This document shows positions 29,258 to 41,289 of a stretch of DNA of 64,000 nucleotides, in pieces (position 1 is the stretch's first letter; every line of letters starts with the position of its first letter). The position numbers and the translations under genes were made by a program. Source of the stretch: Siphonodentalium dalli (Eukaryota; Mollusca; Scaphopoda; Gadilida; Siphonodentaliidae); assembly GCA_032622095.1 (NCBI GenBank), contig CP136068.1, positions 114,560,509 through 114,624,508 on the forward strand. The letters run 5' to 3'. The notes below the pieces were generated by a model. It saw only the letters and a list, made by a program, of their open reading frames with translations. It searched no databases and was not told the origin of the DNA.

Positions 29258-31608
29258 ACAATGAAAGCCATGTTGACTCAAGGGAGTTGGTTTGGTTGAG
29301 ACCCCACACAATGAAAGCCATGTTTAAACTTTCAGTTTGTTTGGATGAGATCCCCACAATGAAAGCCATGTTGATAATTGCAGTTAATTTGGTTGAGACC
29401 CCCACAATGAAAGCCATGTTGATTCTTGCAGTTAGTTTGGTTGAGACCCCCACAATGAAAGCCATGTTGATTATTGCAGTTTGTTTGGTTGAGATCCCCC
29501 ACAATGAAAGCCGTGGTGAACCTTGCAGTTGGTTTGGTTGAGAGCCCCACACAATGAAAGCCACATTGAATATTGCTGTTGGTTTGTTTGAGAGCCCCAC
29601 AATAAAAGCCATGTAGATCTTGCAGTTAGTTTGACTGAGACCCCCACAATAAAACTTAAAGCCATGTTGATTATTGCAGTTGATTTGGTAAAGACCCCCC
29701 CCCCCCGCAATGGCAGCCATGTTGATTCCTGTAGTTGGTTTGTTTGAGACAATGAAAGCCTTATTGATACTTGCAATTGGTTGGGTTGAGACCCCCACAA
29801 TGAAAGCCATGTTGATTATTGCAGTTAATTTGGTTGAGACCCCCACAATGAAAGCCATGTTGATTATTGCAGTTAATTTGGTTGAGACCCCCACAATGAA
29901 AGCCATGTTGATTATTGCAGGTAATTTGGTTGAGACCCCCACAATGAAAGCCATGTTGATTATTGCAGTTAATTTGGTTGAGACCCCCACAATGAAAGCC
30001 ATGTTGATTATTGCAGTTAATTTGGTTGAGACCCCCACAATGAAAGCCATGTTGATTATTGCAGTTAATTTGGTTGAGACCCCCACAATAAAAGCCATGT
30101 TGATTATTGCAGTTAATTTGGTTGAGACCCCTACAATGAAAGCCATGTTGATTATTGCAGTTAATTTGGTTGAGACCCCCACAATGAAAGCCATGTTGAT
30201 TATTGCAGTTAATTTGGTTGAGACCCCCACAATGAAAGCCATGTTGATTATTGCAGTTTGTTTGGTTGAGATCCCCCACAATGAAAGCCATGGTGAACCT
30301 TGCAGTTGGTTTGGTTGAGACCCCCACACAATGAAAGCCACATTGAATATTGCTGTTGGTTTGTTTGAGAGCCCCACAATAAAAGCCATGTAGATCTTGC
30401 AGTTAGTTTGACTGAGACCCCCACAATAAAACTTAAAGCCATGTTGATTATTGCAGTTGATTTGGTAAAGACCCCCCCCCCCCGCAATGGCAGCCACGTT
30501 GATTCCTGTAGTTGGTTTGTTTGAGACCCCCCACAACGAAAGCCTTATTGATACTTGCAATTGGTTGGGTTGAGACCCCCACAATGAAAGCCACGTTGAT
30601 TCTTGCAGTTAATTTGGTTGAGACCCCCACAATGAAAGCCATGTTGATTCTTGAAGTTAATTTGGTTGAGACCCCCACAATGAAAGCCATGTTGATTATT
30701 GCAGTTAATTTAGTTGAGACCCCCATAATGAAAGCCATGTTGATACTTGAAGCGAATTTGGTTGAAACCCCCACAATGAAAGCCATGTTGATTCTTGAAG
30801 ATAATTTGGTTGAGACCCCCACAATGAAAGCCATGTTGATTATTGCAGTTAATTTGGTTGAGACCCCCACAATGAAAGCCATGTTGATTCTTGAAGTTAA
30901 TTTGGTTGAGACCCCCACAATGAAAGCCATGTTGATTATTGCAGTTAATTTAGTTGAGACCCCCACAATGAAAGCCACGTTGATACTTGAAGCGAATTTG
31001 GTTGAGACCCCACAATGAAAGCCATGTTGATTCTTGAAGATAATTTGGTTGAGACCCCCACAATGAAAGCCATGTTGATTATTGCAGTTAATTTAGTTGA
31101 GACCCCCACAATGAAAGCCATGTTGATAATTGAAGCGAATTTGGTTGATACCCCACAATGAAAGCCATGTTGATTCTTGAAGATAATTTGGTTGAGACCC
31201 CACAATGAAAGCCATGTTGATTATTGCAGTTAGTTTGGTTGAGACCCCACCTACAATGAAAGCCATGTTGATTATTGCAGTTAATTTGGTTGAGACCCCC
31301 ACAATGAAAGCCATGTTGATTATTGCAGTTAATTTGGTTGAGACCCCACCTACAATGAAAGCCATGTTGATTATTGCAGTTAATTTGGTTGAGACCCCCA
31401 CAATGAAAGCCATGTTGATTATTGCAGTTAATTTGGTTGAGACCCCCACAATGAAAGCCACGTTGATTCTTGCAGTTAGTTTGGTTGAGACCCCCACAAT
31501 GAAAGCCATGTTGATTATTGCAGTTAATTTGGTTGAGACCCCCACAATGAATGCCATGTTGATTATTGCAGTTAATTTGGTTGAGACCGCCACAATGAAA
31601 GCCATGCT
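29258..31608 (+). repeat. 48-bp minisatellite array, about 48 units
   Basis: Unit of 48 bp beginning ACAATGAAAGCCATGTTGAT with TGCAGTTAATTTGGTTGAGA later in the unit. As the unit is a multiple of three and has few stops, long frames stay open on both strands (up to 442 codons); these are artefacts. A block at about 29480-29780 recurs at 30256-30570 with the same private variants, showing higher-order duplication with a 776-bp offset. The array lies in the transporter intron before the Walker A exon. Confidence 0.95.
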
Positions 31609-31987
31609 CTGTACATCCTCTACCAGAGCGCACCAGTCATACTTCCTTTCTGACTCTGTCACCGACTGGGTACCAATTTGTGTTTTCTATATTTAGTGCG
31701 GGTTTTTCCAGCAAAAATGGCACACTCGATTCCCCACCAAAGCCAAAATGGCAGCCAATTAGAATTCTTGTGTTTGATTTGACTGATGTTTGTCATGATT
31801 GTTGTGGTGCGTTTAGACACTTGTGTTGGTAAAAATAACCGGCGAACCAAAGCACTACATTACCTGAAATAGTCCTTTGGTTCTATTGGGACTTGCCAAA
31901 CCTAATGAACGAAATTACACAACCTTTGCTAGATATATCGTGTCCTGTATGCTTGATCGGGGCAACATGTGTCTCTGCTCGCTTAAT

Positions 31988-32534
31988 CAGGTCTGGCAAT
32001 TCCCATTTATAGCTGCAATAGCTATATGTAGCTATTGTAGCTACATTTGACTATTGTAAAACAATGTTTTACCAATTTGCATTGCATGTAAGCATTATCG
32101 CGATCTGTTGCAACTAAGGGTGAGGGGCATTATGTTGTTACAACTTATGAAACCACTGCCGATGACATTTCGGTTGATCCAGCTTGCGGAATATCCGAGA
32201 AGCATAGCTAAGCACATGCATCTGTTTAGAAATGTGTTATGCTATGTTATTTGGGACCAGGTGCATCCATATATGATCTATTCTTTTCTATTTAGGTACA
32301 GTTGTCAGGAAAAAGTAACAATGTTAGAATAGTTTGTTAATTATACATGGAAATGGCAAACAATACGAATTTACTAAGAGTATATTATCAAACCACGTTC
32401 TTGTATATTTAAATGATCGGTTTGTTGGATTGGGTTATCTCTCTTCAACCAGATTCATCCATCATCAATAGCAACATGTAGCTACAATAGCTACATATGG
32501 CTATTGTAGCTATATTTGGCAATTGCCAGACCTG
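31988..32534. mobile_element. MITE with CAGGTCTGGCAATT ends (547 bp)
   Basis: Inverted ends CAGGTCTGGCAATT and AATTGCCAGACCTG. A possible 5-bp duplication TTAAT flanks it (31983-31987, 32535-32539). Subterminal TAGCTATTGTAGCTA words repeat at both ends. No coding frame. Confidence 0.7.
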
Positions 32535-32643
32535 TTAATTGGTGTATATATTTATATGGCGGAAGTCCACACAATGTGAGTAAAATGTCGCAGGTGGCAG
32601 TGAGGTAAACCATGTATGGAGTTTGTATCCTGTACTGACTTAC

Positions 32644-32730
32644 AATAGTAGCACCAGCATTACTGTAGCTGTCTATTTCTGGTACTCGGTCTTTGATATC
32701 GAACAGTCTAGCTGTTCCAGCATAGGTAGC
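32644..32730 (-). pseudogene. Partial duplicate of the TM12/linker exon
   Basis: The last 28 or so codons of the exon at 32875-33031 are repeated with changes, still open (ARLFDIKDRVPEIDSYSN and on) and with the same GTAAGTCAGT donor. The 5' part and acceptor are lost where a hairpin MITE fragment begins at about 32727. It cannot be spliced in as an exon as it stands. Confidence 0.8.
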
Positions 32731-32866
32731 CTCACATATATAAGAGAATGGACTGGCTTACAAGGTCAAGGTAAATGTTGTTAGGCCAACGTATTCTCCT
32801 ATATAAGCGATGCTCCTTATGGAAGACTCACATATATAAGAAAATGCACTGGCACAGGGTTTTCAC
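32727..32866. mobile_element. Truncated double-hairpin MITE fragment
   Basis: TCACATATATAAGAGAATG and its relatives form the worn hairpins of the family, ending GGCACAGGGTTTTCAC. It lies between the real TM12 exon and its partial copy. Confidence 0.7.
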
Positions 32867-32874
32867 TGACTTAC

Positions 32875-33031
32875 AATAGTAGCACCAGCCTCACTGTAGC
32901 TGTCTATTTCCGGTTCTCGGTCTATGATATCGAACAGTCTAGCTGCAGCCAGTTTCCCCTTGACGTAATCCGGTGCATTAGCTGTGTTTCTGCCGACCGC
33001 CTGTGCTCCGAACACAAGCACGCTGAATACT
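32875..33031 (-). CDS. abcb1-like: ABC transporter exon: TM12 and link to NBD2
   Basis: 157 bp; the first base completes an Arg codon, then 52 codons. VFSVLVFGAQAVGR (TM12), APDYVKGKLAAARLFDIID, and IDSYSEAGATIV before donor GTAAGT. A partial copy of this exon lies 145 bp downstream. Confidence 0.93.
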
Positions 33032-34851
33032 CTATAAAAATGAATATTATAGTATACACATATATGTGTAGATGTATCTATTACATATGCACACCAAACT
33101 ATAGACAGTCCTGTAGATATCCAGATGCATAATGTAGTAGCCAGGTTAAGCCGAACGTACATGCAACTTGTAATGTGTGTCACTATGTTATTGCTATATA
33201 TTATAATTCACGTGACTTTCTAGCATTCTGATTCGCTGCACATTGCTATACTATTTTACGATAGTACCCATGTAGGATTCATACACGCCTACTATTCTAC
33301 TCATTTCTTGAAATCGGGTTGCCGTCTGAACATACGGCCAATCTGAAGCTAGACCTTGTATGATACTTGTTGCAATATCGGTATATCATTAGATTTATTG
33401 GTGAATTGTAACGTTTCTCCTGGAGTCTGCATAGAATAATAAAAATTTAAACTGGAATCCGATATATTCCTTCACGAATGTGACATACAGATTGCATGAA
33501 ATGTGCAAATATGAATCTTCCACATGACGTGGCAAATACCATACCAATCTTCCACATGACGTGGCAAATACCAACATTCCACACGACGTGGCACCCAAGT
33601 GGAATTCGATGTATTCCGAATATATAGATTGCATGAAATTTTCACATGGCGTGGTAACCAATGGCGTGGTAACCAAATGGAATCCGGTGTATTCCGTATA
33701 TACATGTACTACATGTAAACAGACATTAACAATATCGACTTATCTAAATTAAGCGCTTTGCCCCGGATGAGCTGTCGGCGCAAAAATAGACACGAAACAC
33801 TAGCTTAAACTTAAAGTGACTATCCAAGTACAAGCAGCGTCGGGCATCACGGGGAACAAACGTTACCTCTAGTCAACGGCGGATGGTTGGGTAAACATAC
33901 ACCATTTTATATACAAAAATGATCTTACAAATGTCCGAGCATAGCTATCCAATGTATTTAATAGTTTGTCCGTTTAATTGACAAGCGACCAGTCTTAATT
34001 TTGTAATGCCAGTGGACATTATTTATAACTTCCTTTCCGTTTTCTAAAAGTTCGCCAAAATGTCTTTTCTAGTGACGTATTTATAGAAATGTTCGATATA
34101 ATATAATAAATAATGAATGTCTTGCGACTCGTGGACTATTCCTCTTCTCGGACCACTGTTTTGGCATAGCCAACTCCAAGCCATTCATTATTTATATAAT
34201 GGATATGCACTTAGCGTGAAAAGTCATGTGATTATACAGCGCCAAAGCTACACGTTTTGAGATATCGGAGAATATCAGAATATTGGATTATTCCTCTTTG
34301 CCACACGATTGTCACAAAACGTCTAAACGGTTTGACCTTGCACATGTATGAGGAATGGTCACGTGAGTCAGGTGACTTTCGTTGGCAATGGCAACACATT
34401 ACAAGTTACACGTACGTGTGGTTGAACCTCGCAATTGTCTACAATATCATCATTATAACCATTGCTACATTAGTTTGTTGTAGGCTACTGTATATAGACG
34501 TAACTGATACATGTGTGTTATATAGGAACGGCATGTCCCAATATTCGACTTCAATGATCTGCCCGAACAACAGCTATGCCAAAACGAAAGATGGCAGACT
34601 GGTTTAATAAACACCAGTATAGTGCATTATCAGACTTGCGCAAAACATGTGTAAACATCACCACACAGATATGCTCCGCATATGTTTTTTTTTCGCCAAT
34701 GTTTATTAATTTTTTGAGGTGGTTTAATTAGAAAAATATCTCATGAATACTCCAAATTCCATCATTCACATCCGAACTAAGGTGACATGGGTGGACATAT
34801 TTTGCACCTCATATAGGACATTCACTCAGAAGAAATTACTGGACAAAACAT
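33032..34851. other. Transporter intron, upper-intron segment before the SINE
   Basis: No gene. Around 33505-33600 the word CTTCCACATGACGTGGCAAA is tandemly repeated, with GGCGTGGTAACCAA repeated at 33650-33675. A short hairpin with ATAAATAATGAATG lies at 34106-34195. Confidence 0.45.
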
Positions 34852-34864
34852 GTTACACAAGGAT

Positions 34865-35147
34865 TTATTTGTGTATTTATTGCGGTTTAACGTAGCTATA
34901 TCACAACGTTGCCAGTTTTATTGGTGGGGGTGGGAGTCGGTGCACCACGGTAAATCTAGCAGTAATTTCAATGGCTCGGAGAATGACCCATTGTGCCCGG
35001 CGAAACCACCGACCTTCGGCGAGTAGCTGGGATATGGGGGTACAAAGTCAGCGATAATCCCACCGGGATTTGAACCCATATCGCTAGCTGGAGAGCAAGT
35101 CGACCTGGAGCAGAGCCCCTTACCGAATGAGCCACCGAGGCCCCCCC
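34865..35147 (-). mobile_element. tRNA-derived SINE
   Basis: Read on the minus strand, the head resembles a tRNA: A-box-like GGTGGCTCATTCGGTAAGG and B box GGGTTCAAATCCC, 40-50 nt apart. A non-tRNA body and an A/T-rich tail with AATAAAT follow. A 13-bp target duplication flanks it (GTTACACAAGGAT at 34852-34864, GTTACATAAGGAT at 35148-35160, one mismatch). Confidence 0.88.
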
Positions 35148-35792
35148 GTTACATAAGGATACCCTTCACTGTATGCTACTTCGTTAGCATATTAAGATCG
35201 GTCAAACAAACAACATTTATTCTGCGCGCGCCCGCAGAGATAATATTCCAAATGACTCTAATAGTTCTCAGTTAAGGTCAATTGGATGTGGTGAAAATGA
35301 AAATATTTGTCAAAACTAAAGTATGGACAATTTATTCCAGCTAAGTCCAGCCCAAACATGTTGGGTTGTTTTTTAGACCTAGGGAAACATTGAAAAATCT
35401 CGAAAACATATTTCAGGGAATATCTCAAAACTAACAACTTCCTGTTACTAAGCTGACCATGTGCTAAATTTTTCCAAAGTTTCACATTGATTTAAATATT
35501 CACTAATATAAAGCACTCAATTATTATGCATGTTCCGCCTCCGGTAAGAAGCCGCGTCGTTGATTTGTCAGAGAGGCGCGCAACATATCCTATATTACGT
35601 CTAGAGCCGTCAACATGAGGGAAACCAAGACAATCGTTTCATCGTCTCTCGCTGGCCTGCTTTTTTCATGACGTCATTTACGTTGAACAACATTATGACG
35701 AGAGCGATGGGAGATTTTGACACTTTATGCTGGTCATCTTCGGAATAAATGGCAAATTGGTATGAATTACCAGGATTTTCGCCAGAACATAT

Positions 35793-35938
35793 ACGTTATT
35801 TTGGTGGATTGACGGTATAACATGGTGTGACATTGATGGCTTGGAGACATTGTCGCTTCGCGGGTCGGTTGAACATAAACTCCAAGCCATCAATGACACA
35901 CCATGTTTACCGGCATTCCACCACAAAAACTTATAATG
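35793..35938. repeat. Foldback palindrome
   Basis: AACATGGTGTGACATTGATG and TGGCTTGGAG at the left pair with CTCCAAGCCATCAATG and ACACACCATGTT at the right, loop about 35 bp. Confidence 0.7.
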
Positions 35939-36119
35939 TTCCTTTTTGGGGTTTGTATACTATAGAAATGTTGAGCAATTTGCAAATGAAATTGAGGTAT
36001 TAAAGGCATTTTCCATATTTTGCTGTTGAAGGTGTCTATATGCTATGGTTATAAGTAGAAATGTTAACATTGCTATAATTACTCAATCCTGGGGTGCTAG
36101 CATGACTTTAGTGTTCCTG

Positions 36120-36206
36120 TCATTTGCAGAATTAGGTCCCCAGAGGGTGAATTTAGTGACGCTATCCCGCAAATTCATCCTCTGGGGGACATAATTCTGA
36201 TTAGGC
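36120..36206. repeat. Small palindrome related to 56302-56556
   Basis: GCAGAATTAGGTCCCCAGAG pairs with a complement ending GACATAATTCTG. It is the single-hairpin form of the large palindrome at 56302-56556. Confidence 0.65.
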
Positions 36207-36632
36207 CTCATCTGCTCATCTTCTCTGGAAAGTTTCTTATTATCAAATTTCTATAGAAACTTTATATATATTCTATTTCTTTTTTAGTTTAATTTCTCTA
36301 TATCCACAAAGTGGCGGTCGACACATTGCATAATCGAGGTTACCAATGGGTGTACATCACAATATTCACCAATTGGATACTTCAATTTGAGTCTATGTCT
36401 CTGATAGCAGATGGGGCCATGCAGAATGAGGTCCCCAGGGGGTGGATTTGGTTACCCTATTGTCACCACATCAACTAGCCCTTAATGATTGTTTATTATT
36501 AATGTATTTAACAGTCCACAAAGGTTCCAGCTCACAACAGTCAACTAAATCATGTAATATCGGACTGGGTCCTTCACCTACTGTCAATTACATCATAAAG
36601 GAACAGTAGTTACTGATACATATATTACCCAC

Positions 36633-36773
36633 CTGAATACGTTTTTGAACGCCATCTCCCCTCCTTGCACCAAGTAAGCACCGAATGCGAAGCTTGCTGC
36701 GAAAGCGAAGTAAGTCGCGCATTGTCCGAATCCGATCGCTATTGCTTGTATGAATGTACGCATTCTACCATTC
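36633..36773 (-). CDS. abcb1-like: ABC transporter exon: TM11
   Basis: 141 bp, 1 + 46 codons + 2. NGRMRTFIQAIAIGFGQ, then a hydrophobic AAS-rich helix and GAYLVQGGEMAFKNVF. Donor GTGGGT. Phases fit both neighbours. Confidence 0.93.
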
Positions 36774-36959
36774 CTGTACATAGAGAAGATGAGAATACTA
36801 AAATAATAGACGCCTTTCGCATAATGAACTGCTACTGATAAGAATTAAGAATATCGTACCGGTACAATGCCATATCCGTATAATTACAATAACAGTTTCT
36901 GTCTAAGAAATAAATACACTGCGCATCGGCGTGTATAGTAGAATTTGACCACAAATTAA

Positions 36960-37417
36960 CCCTTTACCCAACAAAACGGCCAAAAACGCCCAAATAAAGC
37001 TTCAATAGCCTAAAATATCTTCGATCTGTCTCAATAACACCATACAAATATGGATATCATTGGAACCGGTTCATTGACCACATTGTGATAGTTACAGTTA
37101 TGCCCTGTGCCAATGCATTCTCTTATATATGCGAGTCGACCATAGGTCGCCTCGCATATATAAGAGAATGCATTGGCCTAACAAAAATTCATTTTTTATC
37201 ACTTTTTACCATTTTTTCTTACATTCTTTAACAATTTTATAATTTTTTCTAACAATTTTTAACAATTTTTATAATATATTTCTACATTCTTTGACAATTT
37301 TATCATTTTTAATATGTGTTAAGCCAATGCATTCTCTTATATATGCGAGGCGACCTATGGTCGACTCGCATATATAAGAGAATGCATTGGCACAGGGCCG
37401 TTCTGTTGGGTAAAGGG
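36960..37417 (+). mobile_element. Double-hairpin TTAA MITE, copy 3 (complete)
   Basis: TTAA at 36956-36959 and 37418-37421; TIR CCCTTTACCCAACA and TGTTGGGTAAAGGG. The spacer between palindromes is expanded with extra TTTAACAATTTT-type units. Confidence 0.88.
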
Positions 37418-37421
37418 TTAA

Positions 37422-39124
37422 GAAACTGATTGTAGGACGACGTGCAGTGTATTTATTTCTTTTGTAATTCGACTGTATATTTTGTTAGAAATTGTAGTGA
37501 CATATGTTCAACCTGCTATATATTAGCCCAGTTTCTAGCTCTGCGTGGTATGATTTTCCACTAAACAGTTACCTTAGAACATGACGTCACTATTGAACGG
37601 CGATACCTTTACATTGCCTTTTTGGCAAAAACAAATTCAGTTAAGACTTAGTTTTGTTCTATCTTAAATAAAATTCAGTATAGTACAATAGGTAGTCATT
37701 ATATGTATCTTTCTTCAGTCTATAGCCTGACATTAACCAATGCCAGTGTGGTTTGACTTCTGAAAGTTTGAGGCATTGGCAGTATTTCACTGATTGTACA
37801 GGGGGGGGGTCGGAAAAACATTACAGGATACAAGGACCGGGTGGGTGGGTGTCCCTGAGCCCGGATTTTTTTCTGATGTCATGCAATTTTTTTCAAAAAT
37901 CATTTCTAAGACAAATTACAGTTTCAAAATGAATTGAAACGATCAGATTCATATAGTAGAGCATGCTATAGCCTTATACAAGTGATGGGGGGGGGGCTCT
38001 ATATTTGAAATTTTTGTCCACAATTTCTCCCTTTAACAGTTGAAACCATTGGGTGGGTCCGGTTTTGGTCGAGGAAAAAAATTGCAATGAAAATAAATCC
38101 ATTCTCATCTTTTCTCATAGTTTATCATGGCTTTATTAACTTATTATACATAGAGGATACCTGCGGGTTTTGAGTGAATACCGGAAGTAACTCATGAGTG
38201 GTCACAGTGAGCTACTGGAATCATCACGGGTGGCCTTTAGGCCACGAGTGATGATTCCAGTATCTCACTGTGACCACGAATGAGGTAATTCCGGTATTCA
38301 CTCAAAACACGAAGGTTTTCTTTTTATTATATTCACTAAAATAGATCGAGGAATTAATTAAAAATCGAACTGATTCCGATTCACATCGGTAATACAATTT
38401 CTGCACAACAAACAGAGACCGCGTGGTTCAATAAAATACTGTCGATAACTCAGAATACACATGCTTCAAATGTGCGTAATATATCAGATAACTTTACTTC
38501 AAATATACCAACTTACTTGCTTGTGTACTATTAGCAATGTTGCATTGCATTTTTGTCATTTATTGACACAAAATCGTCATTTGAACAGTGATTGGAGCAT
38601 TAAAAGGCTCCAGATTCAATCTCAGAGCATCTAATTTTCAAAAATTTCCGGGGAGACCCCCTGACCCCCTCCCGTAGCCCCACTCAGGCCTTCGGCATCT
38701 CCTGCTGGGATACTACTCGCCTCGACATTTTGTAGCAGAGCTACTCGCCACTCGCCTAGAATTATTTTAAGGGGAGCTCCTCATTGCTCACCAGTGATTT
38801 CCATGGAGAGGACTGGAACTGCGTTTATTTAATCAAATTGATGGTGTTTTTACTTTACACATGCACATATTTTAACATATTGCTAATAAGGGACACAACT
38901 ATCCTGTTAAAGTGGGCATTTTGCCTTTATAGCCATAAATATTTGGTTTTTGTCACTGGTTTTGTTGGCATATTTTTCAGCCATGTGCTTTGTTTGTTAA
39001 TGTTTTGTGGGTGTAATTGATCAGCGTTCTCTCAGTTCCGGTACAGACACAATGAGAGACCCTTACCCTGCCAACAACACATTATTTAGTAGAATTTACA
39101 AGATTTTCATCAATTTTGGGGGTG
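37422..39124. other. Transporter intron segment with palindrome and G runs
   Basis: No gene. A perfect-looking palindrome at 38167-38308 has arms of about 60 bp (GTTTTGAGTGAATACCGGAA and its complement, centre GGCCTTTAGGCC). G runs lie at 37801 and 37988. Confidence 0.55.
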
Positions 39125-40257
39125 GGTGTCCCAGACATGGTGCACACCCAATTTATAATCACTTTGAGGGTGTTGCGGCCCGCAGCACATCTTTGTACAA
39201 ACAGCCATGCCGCTCGTGGTGCACACACATTTATACTTACTGTGAGGATGTTGCGGCCCGCAGTACATCTTTGTACAAACAGTCATGCCGCTGGTGGTGC
39301 ACACCCAATTTATAATTACTTTGAGGGTGTTGCGGCCCGCAGTACATCTTGGTACAAACAGCCATGCCGCTCGTGTTGCACACACATTTATACTTACTGT
39401 GAGGATGTTGCGGCCCGCAGTACATCTTTGTACAAACAGTCATGCCGCTGGTGGTGCACACACATTTATACTTACTTTGAGGGTGTTGCGGCCCGCAGTA
39501 CATCTTGGTACAAACAGCCATGCCGCTCGTGTTGCACACACATTTATACTTACTGTGAGGATGTTGCGGCCCGCAGTACATCTTTGTACAAACAGTCATG
39601 CCGCTGGTGGTGCACACACATTTATACTTACTTTGAGGGTGTTGCGGCCCGCAGTACATATTGGTACAAACAGCCATGCCGCTGGTGGTGCACACACATT
39701 TATACTTACTGTGAGTGTGTTGCTACCCACAGTCGAGCTTGGTACAAACAGCCTTGCCGCTCGTGGTGCACACACATTTGTACTCAATGTGAGGATGTTG
39801 CGGCCCACAGTACATCTTGGTACAAACAGCCATGCCGCTCGTGTTGCACACACATTTATACGTACTGTGAGGATGTTGCGGCCCACAGTTCATATTGGTA
39901 CAAACAGCCATGTCGCTGGCGTTACACACACAGTTATACTTACTGTGAGGATGCTGCGGCCCGCAGAACATCTTAGTACAAACAGCCATTTCGCTCGTGG
40001 TGCACACCATTTATACTTACTGTGAGGATGCTGCGGCCCGCAGAACATCTTAGTACAAACAGCCATTTCGCTCGTGGTGCACACACATTTATACTTACTG
40101 TGAGGATGCTGCGGCCCGCAGAACATCTTAGTACAAACAGCCATGCCGCTCGTGGTGCACACACATTTATACTTACTGTGAGGATGCTGCGGCCTGCAGA
40201 ACATCTTAGTACAAACAGCCATTTCGCTCGTGGTGCACACACATTTATACTTACTGT
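39125..40257 (+). repeat. 78-bp minisatellite array, about 14 units
   Basis: Unit of 78 bp with TTATACTTACTGTGAGGATG, TTGCGGCCCGCAGTACATC and TACAAACAGCCATGCCGCTC. Two unit types (GAGGATG and GAGGGTG) alternate in the first part, a dimer-level order. Long open frames on both strands result from the unit length. Each unit contains a GCGGCCCGC near-palindrome. Confidence 0.95.
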
Positions 40258-41289
40258 GATCAGTGTTCACGCTGGCCCAGAAATTCAGTTAGCCATTAGT
40301 TTAGCCAAATGCCTATTTTTTTTAGCCACTTTGAATTTACTTTAGCCACCTTTAAACTCCTTCACTTAAAGTGATTAAGCATCTTACCCTTATCCCACTC
40401 ACAAGTTGCGTTTATTACAACACAACGCATGAAATCAACACCAATGTACACCTACTACTAATCGCTCCAATCACTTACGCTCCCGGGGTGGTGGGTCCCC
40501 AAAAATTAAAAACACTAAATTTACACCTTGTATCCGTAATTTTTTTCCTGACCACCCCCCCCCCTCCCCCTGGATTGTACCACATTTTTTGTGGTTCAAT
40601 TCAGAATATCTAGAATGGTACCACAAAACGACGGTTGTGTCTCCATGGAAATACACGATACTGACCAATCAGGACGAGCCTTGTATGTAGGTTTAGGCAA
40701 GGTCGTATTACAAATGGTTTTCAACAAAAATGACAATAGTAATAAGGTCATGATAGTTTCTCTGGTCGTCAATGTGGGAGTTGACATTGAGATTATCTCA
40801 TAAAAATTATAATTGCCAATTGACCTTAATTTGTACCTGTTAGTGGCAAGCATTCATTCACCTATCACCGACTATGTCCTGACAGCAACACAGTAAATTA
40901 CAAAATAGTCACGACACGGAACCATATCACCTTACAGCGAGTGGCAAGAAGATTGAACGACACGATTTTCTCACAAACTGACTTGTAGTCGTAAATTATG
41001 CGAGAAGGTTTATGGATCGTCCAAAAACATTTACATCTACTATTAGATTCTCGTAAATCCTATATCAGTAATAGTTGAATCTACTAATATTAGCTATTCG
41101 TAATTTTTATCAGTAGTGCGAAAATGTGTCTTCGTAGGGTTTTCAAGCGGTATCTATCCTGGAAACGCGCAAACCTATGATATAACGTATGCTCCTTTCC
41201 GCGCGCTTTATATGTAATAGTTCCCATTAATACGTTCATCGATACCCAATTAAATTGAAGATGTGCACATTCATATAGTGTGCGTACTC
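40258..41289. other. Intron segment and left part of the AGTAGTAGT element
   Basis: Contains a short hairpin near 40570-40625 (GTACCACATTTTTTGTGGT and inverse). From about 40865 the sequence is related, in inverse orientation, to 60180-60420 (TATCACCTTACAGCGAGTGG, GATCGTCCAAAAACATTT). This marks a dispersed element that includes the array to the right. Confidence 0.5.

Noticed and set aside
29256-30584. Open frame of 442 codons, and several others on both strands up to 31700
   Set aside because: They lie in the 48-bp tandem array. The unit is a multiple of three without stops in several frames, so openness follows from repetition.
34865-35147. A functional tRNA gene
   Set aside because: A- and B-box-like words are present, but the element has a long non-tRNA body, a tail and a target duplication; it is a SINE.
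39116-40025. Frames of 246-286 codons rich in Cys and His
   Set aside because: Products of the 78-bp array in overlapping frames on both strands; no start context, no splice support.
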